A DNA stretch of 64,000 nucleotides from Piezodorus guildinii (lineage: Eukaryota; Arthropoda; Insecta; Hemiptera; Pentatomidae): contig CM041292.1 in assembly GCA_023052935.1 (NCBI GenBank), positions 28,779,454 through 28,843,453 of the forward strand, written 5' to 3'. Made by a program: the position numbers and the translations under genes. Below, piece by piece: positions 22,117 through 34,257 of the stretch. The notes beneath the pieces are model-generated. The model saw only the letters and a list, made by a program, of their open reading frames with translations. It was not told where the DNA came from and ran no database searches. Numbering within the stretch: position 1 is the stretch's first letter; every line of letters begins with the position of its first letter.

Positions 22117-22690
22117 ATTGATTGTGTGCTGATGTTTCGGCCTATGTGGGCCTTCGTCAGGGCTAAGGAAAACTAATAAATACAATATATATATATAATG
22201 AGAAAAAAATATTGACTGCTATCTTGCTTTTCTCAGCCCTGAAGAAGTCCCACAATTTAGGCCGAAACGTCGTCAAGGAAATCGCAGTAAACTGCGTGTC
22301 AATAATAAGTACATGTGTATGAATATATTATTCGGAACAGTCTCTTCTATTTTATTTATATATTTATTTATGATAACATATATAAATCATGATTATTAAA
22401 ACATTACGTTTCGAGGTACCTTATGCCTCATCTTCAGATCTTTAAATATCATATTTATTTCCATATTATATCCTAGTATAGGTCATTTAATAGTATTATT
22501 CATATTAAGTTCCTATATATGAATAATTCTGTAATTCTGTTAAAATAATTTATCATTTCATTGTCACATATTAATTCTTTCAACATTTTGCAGCTAAACA
22601 CTTGCAACTATCATGTAGACTGATCGCAGTAAAAAGATAAAGAACTTATTTTACTGCGTGTCGATAATAAGTACATGTGTATGTTAAGTT
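22117..22690. repeat. cluster of PLE-type ends with three hammerhead-like cores
   Basis: Three cores lie within 310 bases. Minus 22160-22131: CTGACGA, GGCC/GGCC stem, GAAA, CATC. Plus 22239-22271: CTGAAGA, an imperfect GTCC/GGCC stem, GAAACGTC. Minus 22437-22405: CTGAAGA, T, GAGG/CCTC stem, GAAACGTA. A stretch near GCGTGTCAATAATAAGTAC (22293) recurs near 22657 as GCGTGTCGATAATAAGTAC, flanking the third core. The layout suggests nested PLE terminal pieces. Confidence 0.6.
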
Positions 22691-23260
22691 ATGTGTATTT
22701 TATTTTATGTATATGTAGGTTATTGTACGTATATATAGGTTATAGTATGTTATTGGAATGTACAATATTATTGAATGTACATTATAAATAAATTTAAGGC
22801 ACACAATAAACGTCGAAATGTTGGCAAACAATAAAAATAAGATTTTCTACTTAGTGGTTTTTTTTTTATGACCGCAGCTTCATCCTCCTGATAGCGGGAT
22901 AGTCTGAAAAACAAAAAAAAAAAAAAAAAAGGATTTGAGGAAGATTTAAAGCAGAAATATCTAATACCTCTCAATTCTCTCCCGTTCCAGAAACATTTAA
23001 AGAAGAAATCTAGAGTTCTAGAAAAGGATACACCTACGTGACCTCTACTAGAATAACATCCAGGAAGTGATTGTAGTTTTGAATCAGCATGAAATTACTT
23101 GACATTAAAGGATGGAATCCACATTAAGATCAATGAAGAGAGAAGAGGACGGATAGAAGATGAGTTGAAGAAGACCCTTCACAAATGCTGGAAGAATCTG
23201 TATTTTCCAATAAGTAATCCAGTTTTGGCAAAAAGTGGATGTCGCCCTTGGAGAGCGCAG
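22691..23260. other. gene-free upstream region of cuticle gene 2
   Basis: Contains CGTCGAAATGTTGGCAAACA at 22812-22831, related to the palindrome interior at 57369-57388, so another PLE-end fragment. No gene recognised. Confidence 0.45.
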
Positions 23261-23314
23261 TGTTGCAAACGGTCCCCTATATAACGCCTCTTCCAGCTTC
23301 TCGGCTCTATCAGT
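23261..23314 (+). promoter_or_regulatory. core promoter of cuticle gene 2
   Basis: TGTTGCAAAC at 23261-23270, TATATAA at 23278-23284 (7-base gap) and initiator TCAGT at 23310-23314. Same architecture as genes 1 and 3. Confidence 0.82.
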
Positions 23315-23351
23315 CTCTCCCCGGCTCTTCCCTTATCACAACTTCGACAAA

Positions 23352-25689
23352 ATGGTCTCCAGGGTAAGTTTTCTTAGTTTTAGGGATCCAAATGGAGTCT
23401 ACTAACTTAGTTAATAACTTAATAAAGAGAAACATTAATATTTAACATTTTCATGCAAACTATCTCCTTCATTATTTAGGCATAAATATCGAAAATGTTA
23501 CGATTGCCCCGAGATATTTGTTTGCTCATCAACTTTTAAGGCCCTACACGGTGGAAGAAGGTAGGTGAAAATTCGCGAGAACCAGGTCTTGTAATGGTTC
23601 ATGAAACTTGCAGTGGAGGGATAGGCATTACTTTTTTAAAAAAAATTCAGATGATAACATCAAATATTATTTTTCTGAAAAACCCTACACTTTTTTGTTT
23701 AATTAACATAACTTTTATGATAATGTGGCTAATCGGACGATGGTACAGTGGGAGTCCTAAATTTTGCCTATCCAGGTTTAATTAGGATAGGGATCTTTAA
23801 GGAGTACCTGACATCGCACAGACTCGGGACCACCTTTTTACTTCCCCTCCGAATGACGGCATAAAGAATTTGTACACCCATTAAAAACATCCTAGGACCA
23901 CCTGCGGGTTTCAAACCCGTGATCTTGGACATAGAATGCTGTTATGCTAGCCACCCTGCTAATAGTAATCCCAAAAGAATATAATATCAATAAATATTAT
24001 TCTTTAAAAACTTCAAGAAACTAAATAATAAAGTAAAAAATATCAAAACAAAAAAGTGTAATAAACACATCATAATTTTTTTTTTAATGTAGAAACTTCA
24101 TTTTAAGAAGTTAAACATTATTTCATTAAAAGTTTATAGAAAATACGGTTATTGAATATACATTATAGTACGTTGAAATTATATGAGATTCTATGATGAT
24201 TTACTAAAAACAAATCTCACTAACTTTTACCAACCTGTTCTCTTGCTGTGTAACAACGCCTTTATAATGAAATTTGAGTTATAATTAAAAACGATAACGT
24301 AAATATTTCTATCATATGTAAAGTATTAACAATTAAGAACCCCAAAAAACAAAAACCATTATTTTAGTTCGTTATAAGAGTTATAATTATAGAACATTAT
24401 AGAACTTTTTATTGAAATTATTATTATTTAATAATTATAGATCTATGAGTCTGATGTGATCAGAATATTGCTATGGTTATAAAATGTATTAATGTTTGAG
24501 GAGTCATTTTGCTTTAACCATCGGTAATCTAATGACATTAAACTATAATCATATAATCTATGATACCAAATATGTATCTATTATTATTTTTTGCTGAAAT
24601 TATTCAGTTTTAAATTATATCACTTGGAGAGCTGCCCTCGGGTAGTATCCCTATATGTAAAGCATGACAGTATAATATTTTATCACATTTTATTTATATC
24701 ATTATACACTTGTAAATATAAATAAATACATAAAAAATTATATCACACTGTCTTGTAAAGGTTATATAAAAAATTTTAAAACTCGTATTTATTTTTATTT
24801 GTGGTTAAGACCAAAGATATAAAAAAAAAAAAAAATAACGAAAACATTCTTTTAATTTAATTTTATTATTTATATTAACTATTTAATTTTTTGGTTACCT
24901 AAAATTTATTTTTAATTCCGCGTTAATTATTTTATCGATATCGATGCTAATATTCAGACTTTAATATTTTGTTCTATCTTTTTTTATTCATAACATATTT
25001 TAAATATGTTTAAATGATTAGCGATATGATTACTGAAATGTAAATTCTAGAATAATACCATGAATAAGATTTCGGTTATATTTTTTTGTTACTAAAGTAT
25101 ATTCATAGCTGGTCCGTTCTCTTCTTCCTCAGAAATAAGATAGATTTTTTTTTTTTTTTACATTAGCAGTCGATTTTTTTTTATCTTAAAAAGCACAAAC
25201 GATAACAAATATACTACTCCCATCATTCTTTATCCCTAAAGAAAAAACAAAACAATGTAACCAATGAGGAAACATACCTAATAATAAAAGATAGATTAAA
25301 AATATTATTAGGCATTTATGGTAAACAATTACATATGAATATGTATTTTTATATAAGTTTTTTTTTTTTTTTAGTACGTCATCGTCTTGGCCGCAGTGGT
25401 CGCCGTCGCTTACGGCCAGATCCTGGCTCACGCTCCAATCGACGAGTACGACCCACACCCATCCTACTCCTTCTCCTACTCCGTCAACGACGCTCTGACC
25501 GGAGACTCCAAGGGACAGACCGAATCCCGTGACGGAGACCTCGTCCAGGGATCTTACTCCGTCGCCGAACCCGACGGTTCCATCAGGATTGTCGACTACA
25601 CTGCTGACCCCGTCAACGGATTCAACGCCTACGTGCACAAGGATGCCCCAGCCGCCCATGCCGCTCCAGTCGCCCCACTCTACGGTTAA
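23352..25689 (+). CDS. RR-2 cuticular protein, gene 2 (2 coding exons)
   Basis: Coding exons 23352-23363 (MVSR) and 25375-25689, separated by a 2011-base intron with GTAAGT at 23364 and a T-rich tract ending TTAG at 25371-25374. The 108-residue product has the same signal peptide as gene 1. Its RR-2 domain at about 34-92 differs from gene 1 in only a few residues, for example SYSFSYS for [19 protein letters not shown] for [12 protein letters not shown], and [11 protein letters not shown] for [12 protein letters not shown] secreted chitin-binding cuticle protein by family knowledge. The intron hosts a SINE-B copy and other repeat debris, which explains its size. Exon 2 is about 95% identical to gene 1 in DNA by eye, while the intron is unrelated. 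Confidence 0.93.
23700..23962 (-). mobile_element. tRNA-derived SINE family B (copy 2, inside gene 2 intron)
   Basis: The minus-strand head with the GGTTTGAAACCC-type B box is near 23909-23921. Body landmarks include the complements of GTACCTGACATCGCACAG and GGACGATGGTACAGTGGGAG. It lies in the intron, opposite to the direction of transcription of gene 2. Confidence 0.8.
24620..24745 (+). repeat. short interspersed repeat family G (copy 1)
   Basis: GAGAGCTGCCCTCGGGTAGT... through CACTTGTAAATATAAATAAA is related to 32262-32393 (GAGTGCTGCCGATGGGTGGC ... GTTGTAAATATCAATAAA). It lies in the gene 2 intron. Probably a LINE 3' tail. Confidence 0.5.
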
Positions 25690-25737
25690 ACACAGTCATA
25701 TCTTCAAAAATTTGTTATTTCATGTTCATTTGTTGTA

Positions 25738-25743
25738 AATAAA
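25738..25743 (+). terminator. poly(A) signal of cuticle gene 2
   Basis: AATAAA 49 bases after the stop, in the same TGTAAATAAATTATTT context as gene 1. Confidence 0.8.
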
Positions 25744-26016
25744 TTATTTGTTACCGTCTTTTCGTCTGGTTTGCTGAAATCAACCTTACAGTTTTATTGT
25801 TTATACACTCTTCATTTTTCTTTCTTAAAAAATGAGTATTTAATCTGGGATAAATGAATATTAACGTCAAATGAACACATATTTACAAAATTCAAATCGC
25901 GCTGTCTCGTTTGTAATAAAGATCATGCAGTCAATGCTGGTATATGGAGCATTTATATTGTTTTGTTCTGTTTAGAGAGTAAATCCTTGGCTTGAAATTA
26001 GACCTATTTTTTACTT

Positions 26017-26613
26017 TCACTTACTATATATAGTAAGGAAAGTATTGCGATCGTGAAAATTTTCGAATTCCAGTTTTCAACGGAAATACACGTTTTAGGG
26101 TCCCCTGAGTCCAAATAACCAAGTCCCGCAAAAAGGTCTGTGTGTGTGTGTGTGTGTGTCTGTGGTAACTCCCGGGCGGAAACGGTAAGTCCTATGAAAC
26201 TGAAATGTCATATTTAAGACAACTATACGCCCGAGACGTGACAAAACTTTTTTCATCAAAATGAGCTTACCAGAAGAGGCACTTTATACCATGCATTTTG
26301 CACCTTTTTTCGATTTTCTCAAAAACGGTTCCGACGATTTTGATTAAACTCGCTATATCGATGTAAAATTAAATGGGCTTAAATATCATGTACGTTTTAT
26401 TTGGATAAAAATGGTCTGACAGGGCTTAAATGCCGATATTTTAAATTTTCTTCCTCTAAAGTACCTTTAATTTTTTAGATTCAATAATAATAACTAGATT
26501 ATCTTGTTAGCGCTGATGAAAAACAGGTAAATATATAAATTGAATAAATTCGATACCCAACTAAAGGAGAAAACAGAAAAAATATTATTTTAATGCAATT
26601 TTTCGTTTTTTAC
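26017..26613 (+). mobile_element. helentron-like repeat family H (copy 4a, tandem partial unit)
   Basis: Begins with the terminal hairpin ACTTTCACTTACTATATA and runs through the TG microsatellite and the middle landmarks to CAATTTTTCGTTTTT. There it is cut, and a second unit of the same family starts at once. The two units are nearly identical over their shared ~450 bases. Confidence 0.8.
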
Positions 26614-27063
26614 TTTCACTTACTATATATAGTAAGGAAAGTATTGCGATCGTGAAAATTTTCGAATTCCAGTTTTCAACGGAAATACACGTTTTAGGGT
26701 CCCCTGAGTCCAAATAACCAAGTCCCGCAAAAAGGTCTGTGTGTGTGTGTGTGTGTCTGTGGTAACTCCCGGGCGGAAACGGTAAGTCCTATGAAACGAA
26801 ATGTCATATTTAAGACAACTATACGCCCGAGACGTGACAAAACTTTTTTCATCAAAATGAGCTTACCAGAAGAGGCACTTTATACCATGCATTTTGCACC
26901 TTTTTTCGATTTTCTCAAAAACGGTTCGACGATTTTGATTAAACTCGCTATATCGATGTAAAATTAAATGGGCTTTAATATCATGTACGTTTTATTTGGA
27001 TAAAAATGGTCTGACAGGGCTTAAATGCCGATATTTTAAATTTTCTTCCTCTAAAGTACCTTT

Positions 27064-27078
27064 AATTTTTTAGATTCA
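27064..27078. repeat. LINE target-site duplication, left
   Basis: AATTTTTTAGATTCA, repeated at 31769-31783. Confidence 0.9.
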
Positions 27079-27395
27079 TATAAAAACAGCTGATGCGCTC
27101 GATGATAACAGTCATACGTTACTTCGTCTCTCAGATTTTTGCTCTTTTCAGTAGGAATTCGCTTGAGTTCAGTCTGGAAAACATCACTAGACTTCAAGAA
27201 AACCACAGCAGTGAATATTGGAGAAATATCGGTAAGCAAAGTTATAATTTACTTTGGAGAATCGCGAAAAGTGAAAGGAGGGTCACTGATCAGCTGATTG
27301 CCGCTAGCTCGGCAAGCTCGGGCTTGCTTTTCTTTAACTTATCTTTCGTTTATTATCTTCCCTTCTCATTCTCATCTCATTATTTATTTTATTTA

Positions 27396-27457
<62 letters not shown>

Positions 27458-27459
27458 CA

Positions 27460-28776
27460 ATGAGATATTTTCATCAAGTTATGTCCTCAAAAGCTACAAG
27501 TAAAAGATCTAGATCTGCAGGTTCAAACTCGTCTCCTACAAAACAGAGACCTCGCCGTGAAAATAATAAAAAAATGATTCCACCAGCGACCGCTTCAGCT
27601 ACCTCTTTAGGATCTGAACCACAGCCTAGCACATCATCACAAGGATTAACTGATGAATCGCCGTTTTTTACACCGAACCCATTTCAGATCCTCCAAAATC
27701 AAAATGAAAAAGAAACCATGGAATCTTCTCCTATACCCAGAGAACCACTACCTCCACCAATTTTTGTTAAAAATATTAAACATTTTCAACTACTTTGTGC
27801 GCATTTAAACAAATTAACCGATCCTAATAGTTATTCTTGTATAAGTAGAACCAGTGATACTAAAATATCCCCGACTACCGCCGAAAGCTACAGAAAAATA
27901 GTGAAATATCTGACTGAGACCAAAGCTGATTTTCATACCTATCAGTTGCGCCAGGAGAGAGCTTTAAGGGTTGTAATTAGAAACCTACACCCTTCAACAC
28001 CAGCTACAGCTATCAAAGAAGAACTGACGGAGATAGGCTATAAAGTGCGGCAAGTCACCAATGTCCTAAAAGATAAAATTCCACTGCCTCTATTCTTCGT
28101 GGACTTGGAACCATCAGCAGGAGTTGAAAAAATTTTCGACCTCAATAAGTTGTACTATACTAGAGTAAGAGTTGAGAAACCTTACACTAAGAAAGAAATA
28201 GTTCAGTGCCATAATTGTCAGGCATATGGTCATACGAGAACTTACTGCCACCACACACCACGCTGTGTGAAATGCGGTGAGCAACATAAATCAGAAGAAT
28301 GTACACGATTAAGATCAACACCCGCGGTATGTGCTCTGTGCCTCGAGGACCACCCGGCTAACTACAAGGGATGTCAAATCTACAAGAACCTCAAAAGCAG
28401 ATACCAAAAACCTCAGAATCTGGATGAAACAGCTGAACCGATCAGAAGCAGAAGACAACCTTCAAAAACAATTGATTCCAATGTGACATTTGCCCATCTA
28501 CTTGGAGGTGGGAACCAGAACAAAGAGGCCCTCCCGGAACAACGCATACTTCAAAATCCTGATCCCCTTCCACAACCACCTATTCCTCAAAATTTACCCA
28601 ACCCTCAAAAACCTCATCCGCATCAAATCTCTCATATTCCTCCTCCATCAAATGTCACAGACCTTACAAGTTTGATGACATCCTTCATCACTGAAATCAA
28701 ATCCCTTGTTATGCCGCTAATATCACTACTTACTAATCTCGTATCAAATTTAATCCCTTCCTTAAAAAATCCTTAA
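27460..28776 (+). CDS. LINE ORF1, Gag-like nucleic-acid-binding protein
   Basis: 438 residues. The N-terminal ~100 are basic, then Ser/Pro-rich. Residues ~165-205 (RALRVVIRNLHPSTPATAI...) match the PRE_C2HC region found before the zinc knuckles of Jockey ORF1 proteins. Three CCHC knuckles follow: C250/C253/H258/C263, C269/C272/H276/C281 and C291/C294/H298/C305. The C-terminal third is proline-rich and ends in a hydrophobic stretch. Known role: binds the element RNA to form the retrotransposition particle. The first ATG is at 27460 after the T run, but the second Met (27481, MSSKATSKRSRS) is at least as good a start. Its stop touches the ATG of ORF2. Confidence 0.92.
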   Translation: MRYFHQVMSSKATSKRSRSAGSNSSPTKQRPRRENNKKMIPPATASATSLGSEPQPSTSSQGLTDESPFFTPNPFQILQNQNEKETMESSPIPREPLPPPIFVKNIKHFQLLCAHLNKLTDPNSYSCISRTSDTKISPTTAESYRKIVKYLTETKADFHTYQLRQERALRVVIRNLHPSTPATAIKEELTEIGYKVRQVTNVLKDKIPLPLFFVDLEPSAGVEKIFDLNKLYYTRVRVEKPYTKKEIVQCHNCQAYGHTRTYCHHTPRCVKCGEQHKSEECTRLRSTPAVCALCLEDHPANYKGCQIYKNLKSRYQKPQNLDETAEPIRSRRQPSKTIDSNVTFAHLLGGGNQNKEALPEQRILQNPDPLPQPPIPQNLPNPQKPHPHQISHIPPPSNVTDLTSLMTSFITEIKSLVMPLISLLTNLVSNLIPSLKNP

Positions 28777-31332
28777 ATGACTACACCTAACTCCTTATCC
28801 ATTCTCCTTTGGAATGCGAATGGTGTTAGAAATCACACTGACGAACTTACAGCTTTATTGCAAGACAAAAACGTTGATGTAGCACTTATTACTGAAACTA
28901 GACTAACCACTAAACAGTTCTTTAAAATACCTCAATACGTAACATACCGTACGGACCACCCAGACGGAAAAGCCCATGCCGGTACTGCTGTCATTGTGCA
29001 CCAGTCCCTCTCCCACCATATACTCCCAGTTCCCTCCTATGATTTCCTACAATGCACCGCCATAGTAATCAAGACTTTTTCTTTTCCGATCACACTCGTA
29101 TCAGCGTACTGCCCTCCTAAACATTCCATCTCCAACATTCTATTCGAATCCTTCCTCAATTCCTTAGGAAACCACTTCATTCTGGGTGCAGACATGAATG
29201 CTAAGAACCAACAATGGGGTTGTAGATCCACGAATTGTCGTGGGCGGAATTTACAGTCTGCACTCAGCTCTAGACGTTTCAACCTCCTGCCTCCTGACTC
29301 CCCTACCTACTGGCCAACTGATCCTAACCGTAATCCTGACATCCTTGACTTCTTCATTCACAGCGGATTAGGCTCCCTAAACATGTCGGTGACTCGCCTT
29401 GATGAACTGTCCTCTGACCATAGTCCATTGCTCCTTAAAGTATCCCTAATTCCTATTCCTAAACCCACCCCACCGTCATTTATCAGAGGGCCAGTAAACT
29501 GGGACCTTTTTCGCCAAATCCTGACCAGTGATATTGACCTCAGAGTGAAACTCAAAACTCCAGATGACCTTGACGATGCTGTAAACTCCTTCACCATCGC
29601 TATTCAACAAGCTGTTTGGACTGCCTCCTCTCCCAAGCACTCCCAGATAAGTCATAACCAAAATCATTTACCACAACACCTCATAGACCTCATCCGCACC
29701 AAACGCCGATCCAGATCCTTATGGCAACGCACCCGTCACCCAGAGGATCGCCGCTCCTATAACTTTTTTTGTAGAAAATTAAAGCGGGAGTTGGCGATCT
29801 TCCGTTCCCAATCCTATAATACCTACCTCTCCTCTCTCTCGACTCGTGACAATTCCCTGTGGAATGTCACGAAGAGAATCCTAAAATCCCACCATATTTC
29901 CCATCCCCTCCGTCGTAGTAATGGTTCCTGGGCTGCGTCTGATGAAGACAAAGCCGAGGAACTTGCCAAATACGTTTCCGAAGTCTTCACACCTCATCCA
30001 GAATCCCATCCAAACCACACTGCAGTAGTGGAAGAGTTCCTTCAGTCCCCAATCCCGCTTTCATTACCTCCTAAAGCAGTCAATCCCTCTGAGGTCAAAT
30101 ATCTTCTCCGAAAACTTGCACTCCGTAAATCTCCTGGATACGATCTCCTCACTCCTCAGATTCTCAGACAGCTTCCATCTAAAGCCGTTATATTTCTTAC
30201 ATATATTTACAACTCCATTTTACGCACTACTCATTTTCCTCTCTTATGGAAACATTCCACAATAATTCTCTTCCTAAAACCAGGTAAACCTCCTAACACT
30301 ACGACATCATATAGACCTATCAGCCTACTCCCAATCCTTTCAAAAATCTTTGAAAAAATCCTCCTCAAACGAATATTACCTTTATTAGAATCCCACACTA
30401 TTCCTTCCCATCAGTTTGGATTCCGTTCCCAACACTCAACCGTTCAGCAAGGGCTCCGAGTCGTTGACCATATTTCCTCTGCCCTTGAGAACAAGGAGTA
30501 CTGCTCGGGTGCATTTCTGGACATAACGCAAGCATTTGACCGGGTGTGGCACCCGGGATTACTCTTTATGCTCAAAAACCATTTACCCCAATCCTTATAC
30601 CTAGTCCTCCGATCCTATCTATCAAACCGCTCCTTCCGAGTTCGTTGTGGTGCAGAATATTCCAATTTTTATCCAGTCGAATCCGGTGTTCCTCAGGGCA
30701 GTGTCCTTGGTCCTATCCTCTACAATATATACACGGCTGATATTCCTCTTTGCCCTAATACCTTCCTAGCAACGTACGCTGATGACACAGCTATCCTATC
30801 CTCTCACTTAGATCCCGAAATTGCATCTACAGGCCTCCAAACGCACCTTTCTCAAATTGAAGACTGGTGTAACAATTGGAGAATCAAAGTCAATGAATCC
30901 AAATCCAGACATGTCACCTTTACCCTTCGAAGACAATCCTGCCCCCCAGTTCTCTTTAACTCCGTTCCGCTTCCTTTCTCCGACACAGTCCGGTATCTTG
31001 GCTTCCTTCTGGACAAAAGACTAACTTGGAACCCGCATACTAGACTTAAACGACAAGAACTTAATCGACGATTCGGACAATTATACAGACTACTGAACAG
31101 AAATTCTAAATTATCTATCGAGAACAAACTGCTAATATACAAGACAGTACTGAAACCTATCTGGACCTACGGACTTGAACTGTGGGGGACAGCCAAATGT
31201 TCTAACATCAAACGCATTCAATCCTTCCAATCAAAAGTCCTCCGAACAATAGTTAATGCTCCTTATTATGTATCCAACCATACCTTACACCGCGACCTAA
31301 ATATTCCATTTATTTCAGACCTATACCAATAA
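28777..31332 (+). CDS. LINE ORF2, APE endonuclease and reverse transcriptase
   Basis: 851 residues. The AP-like endonuclease spans about 1-225: WNANGVRNH near 12, TETRL, GADMNAKNQQWG and the SSDHSPLL motif near 211-218. The RT lies at about 480-760: SYRPISLLPILSKIFEKIL, HQFGFRSQHST, FLDITQAFDRVWH, GVPQGSVLGPILYNIYTAD, catalytic YADD at 667-670, and a thumb with IWTYGLELWGTAKCSNIK. The frame stops at 31330-31332 just after FISDLYQ. The next ~40 codons to a stop at 31458-31460 (ending RRLKRQWPRDLL) are readable after a one-base shift, so the original C-terminus was probably lost by a single-base deletion near 31332. ORF2 begins at the base after the ORF1 stop, suggesting reinitiation. Confidence 0.93.
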   Translation: MTTPNSLSILLWNANGVRNHTDELTALLQDKNVDVALITETRLTTKQFFKIPQYVTYRTDHPDGKAHAGTAVIVHQSLSHHILPVPSYDFLQCTAIVIKTFSFPITLVSAYCPPKHSISNILFESFLNSLGNHFILGADMNAKNQQWGCRSTNCRGRNLQSALSSRRFNLLPPDSPTYWPTDPNRNPDILDFFIHSGLGSLNMSVTRLDELSSDHSPLLLKVSLIPIPKPTPPSFIRGPVNWDLFRQILTSDIDLRVKLKTPDDLDDAVNSFTIAIQQAVWTASSPKHSQISHNQNHLPQHLIDLIRTKRRSRSLWQRTRHPEDRRSYNFFCRKLKRELAIFRSQSYNTYLSSLSTRDNSLWNVTKRILKSHHISHPLRRSNGSWAASDEDKAEELAKYVSEVFTPHPESHPNHTAVVEEFLQSPIPLSLPPKAVNPSEVKYLLRKLALRKSPGYDLLTPQILRQLPSKAVIFLTYIYNSILRTTHFPLLWKHSTIILFLKPGKPPNTTTSYRPISLLPILSKIFEKILLKRILPLLESHTIPSHQFGFRSQHSTVQQGLRVVDHISSALENKEYCSGAFLDITQAFDRVWHPGLLFMLKNHLPQSLYLVLRSYLSNRSFRVRCGAEYSNFYPVESGVPQGSVLGPILYNIYTADIPLCPNTFLATYADDTAILSSHLDPEIASTGLQTHLSQIEDWCNNWRIKVNESKSRHVTFTLRRQSCPPVLFNSVPLPFSDTVRYLGFLLDKRLTWNPHTRLKRQELNRRFGQLYRLLNRNSKLSIENKLLIYKTVLKPIWTYGLELWGTAKCSNIKRIQSFQSKVLRTIVNAPYYVSNHTLHRDLNIPFISDLYQ

Positions 31333-31768
31333 AATTCTCTAAATTCCATCAGAACCTTATCCATCACCCTAATCCCCTAGCTCAATCCTTATCCAGCTCC
31401 ACACATCCTTACCATCCTCCTAGAAGGTTGAAACGGCAGTGGCCTCGAGACCTCTTATAAAATGTATATTGGAGTTCTAGCATTGGCTAGATTCTCCACT
31501 CACGTGCTGTATGCTTGTGAATTGTATATAGGTATGAGTGACTTTTGTATATATTTTTATTGATTTTGTTTTGTATATATTTATATTGTATTATTATTTT
31601 ATAAATTTATTGTTTTGTATATATTTATATTGTATTATTATTTTATAAATTTATTGTTTTGTATATATCGTGTGAATGCAGTATGAATGTTGTACTTTAT
31701 CCCTATTAAAAATGTCCTAAATTGGACAGATTGTAATATTGTTCAATAAAGAATTGTTTCTATATAAG
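31333..31768 (+). other. LINE ORF2 frameshifted tail and 3' untranslated region
   Basis: 31333-31460 carries the shifted ORF2 end. 31461-31768 is untranslated and includes two and a part copies of a 44-base unit starting at 31566, 31610 and 31654 (TTGTTTTGTATATATTTATA...). AATAAA is at 31745-31750. The opening of this region (TATATTGGAGTTCT... CTCCACTCACGTGCTGTATG) recurs in the LINE tails at 54562 and, in part, 60414. Confidence 0.8.
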
Positions 31769-31783
31769 AATTTTTTAGATTCA
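31769..31783. repeat. LINE target-site duplication, right
   Basis: AATTTTTTAGATTCA, identical to 27064-27078. Confidence 0.9.
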
Positions 31784-32249
31784 ATAATAATAACTAGATT
31801 ATCTTGTTAGCGCTGATGGAAAAACAGGTAAATATATAAATTGAATAAATTCGATACCCAACTAAAGAAGAAAACAGAAAAAATATTATTTTAATGCAAT
31901 TTTTCGTTTTTAAACATAAGAGCAGTAATATACATGAATGATATACCGTTGGAAAGCTAAAGATTTTAGAAAAAATATCATCTCATACACAAGCTTTTAG
32001 AAGTTAATGGAGAGTGATGAAAAGAAGATAAATCTAACTGATTATTTAAGATAATAATATAATAGATTTTTTAATAAAACACATGTTTCTATATAAATTC
32101 AATTTGATTAATTGCTTAATAATCTCACGTATTTTTATCTCTAACTCTATTTGAAAATTCTTTCATTGATTTTAAAAATGGAGGTAAGTGAAAGTCGTGT
32201 GTTGCCCGCATCAGATTTTTTTTTTTTGTTCCAATAAAGTTTTAAATTT

Positions 32250-32405
32250 AAAAAGAAATGGAATACTTTTAGAGTGCTGCCGATGGGTGGCATCTCTTCA
32301 TGTATTTCATGTCAGATTGCTATCATGTCCATCACATTTACTTGTTGTATATAATTATACAGTTGTAAATATCAATAAATATGTTTAAATAAAAAAAAGA
32401 AATGG
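32250..32405 (+). repeat. short interspersed repeat family G (copy 2) with target duplication
   Basis: The repeat body 32262-32393 lies between AAAAAGAAATGG-type direct repeats (32250-32261, 32394-32405). Related to 24620-24745. It inserted next to the end of family H copy 4b. Confidence 0.55.
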
Positions 32406-34019
<1,614 letters not shown>

Positions 34020-34190
34020 GTATCCTGTAGTTAGCCTGAGTGGTGTGCCGGTGCTCAATGAAATTCTTTGTGTTGAAAAGGATCCTATGTACAAACATAA
34101 ACGGAGGATCGAAACGTCCAAATAAAGAAAATTAAGGAGTGATAATTAAATGACCTAAAACCCGAATAATTTCAAAAAAAAATTATATTA
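34020..34190 (+). repeat. repeat family K (copy 1), PLE-end-like
   Basis: GCCTGAGTGGTGTGCCGGTG through GGAGGATCGAAACGTCCAAA to CCCGAATAATTTCAAA. Closely related to 47040-47178. It has a GGATCCT/AGGATC hairpin followed by GAAACGTC, and the box before the stem reads TTGAAAA instead of CTGANGA. Confidence 0.6.
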
Positions 34191-34257
34191 AAGGGTCCAC
34201 GAATTGAATTCTTGTATATATAGATATATATTCCAACTTCATTATTATTAGTCATAC

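Larger units (their letters stand above)
27079..31768 (+). mobile_element. Jockey-type LINE, near full length (4.69 kb)
   Basis: Bounded by 15-bp direct repeats. It has a ~380-base 5' untranslated region, ORF1 (gag-like), ORF2 (endonuclease plus RT) and a 3' untranslated region ending near an AATAAA at 31745. The ORF1 stop directly abuts the ORF2 start. The 5' leader includes a 47-base T run at 27408-27454. The element is a recent insertion into a family H repeat. Confidence 0.92.
26614..32224 (+). mobile_element. helentron-like repeat family H (copy 4b), split by the Jockey-type LINE
   Basis: Left part 26614-27078, right part 31784-32224. The interruption is exactly the LINE at 27079-31768 plus its 15-bp target duplication. 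The right part contains the second half of the family, ends in GTAAGTGAAAGTCGTGTGTTGC (near 32184-32205) and then a T run. With the LINE removed, the unit matches the uninterrupted copy at 57904-58792. Confidence 0.85.

Noticed and set aside
25186..25659. 157-codon frame antisense to cuticle gene 2 (also 39442-39777 opposite gene 3 and 44751-45245 opposite gene 4)
   Set aside because: These are open only because the GC-biased third positions of the cuticle exons remove stops on the other strand; their Gly/Val/Ser-rich peptides have no signal peptide, motif or promoter.
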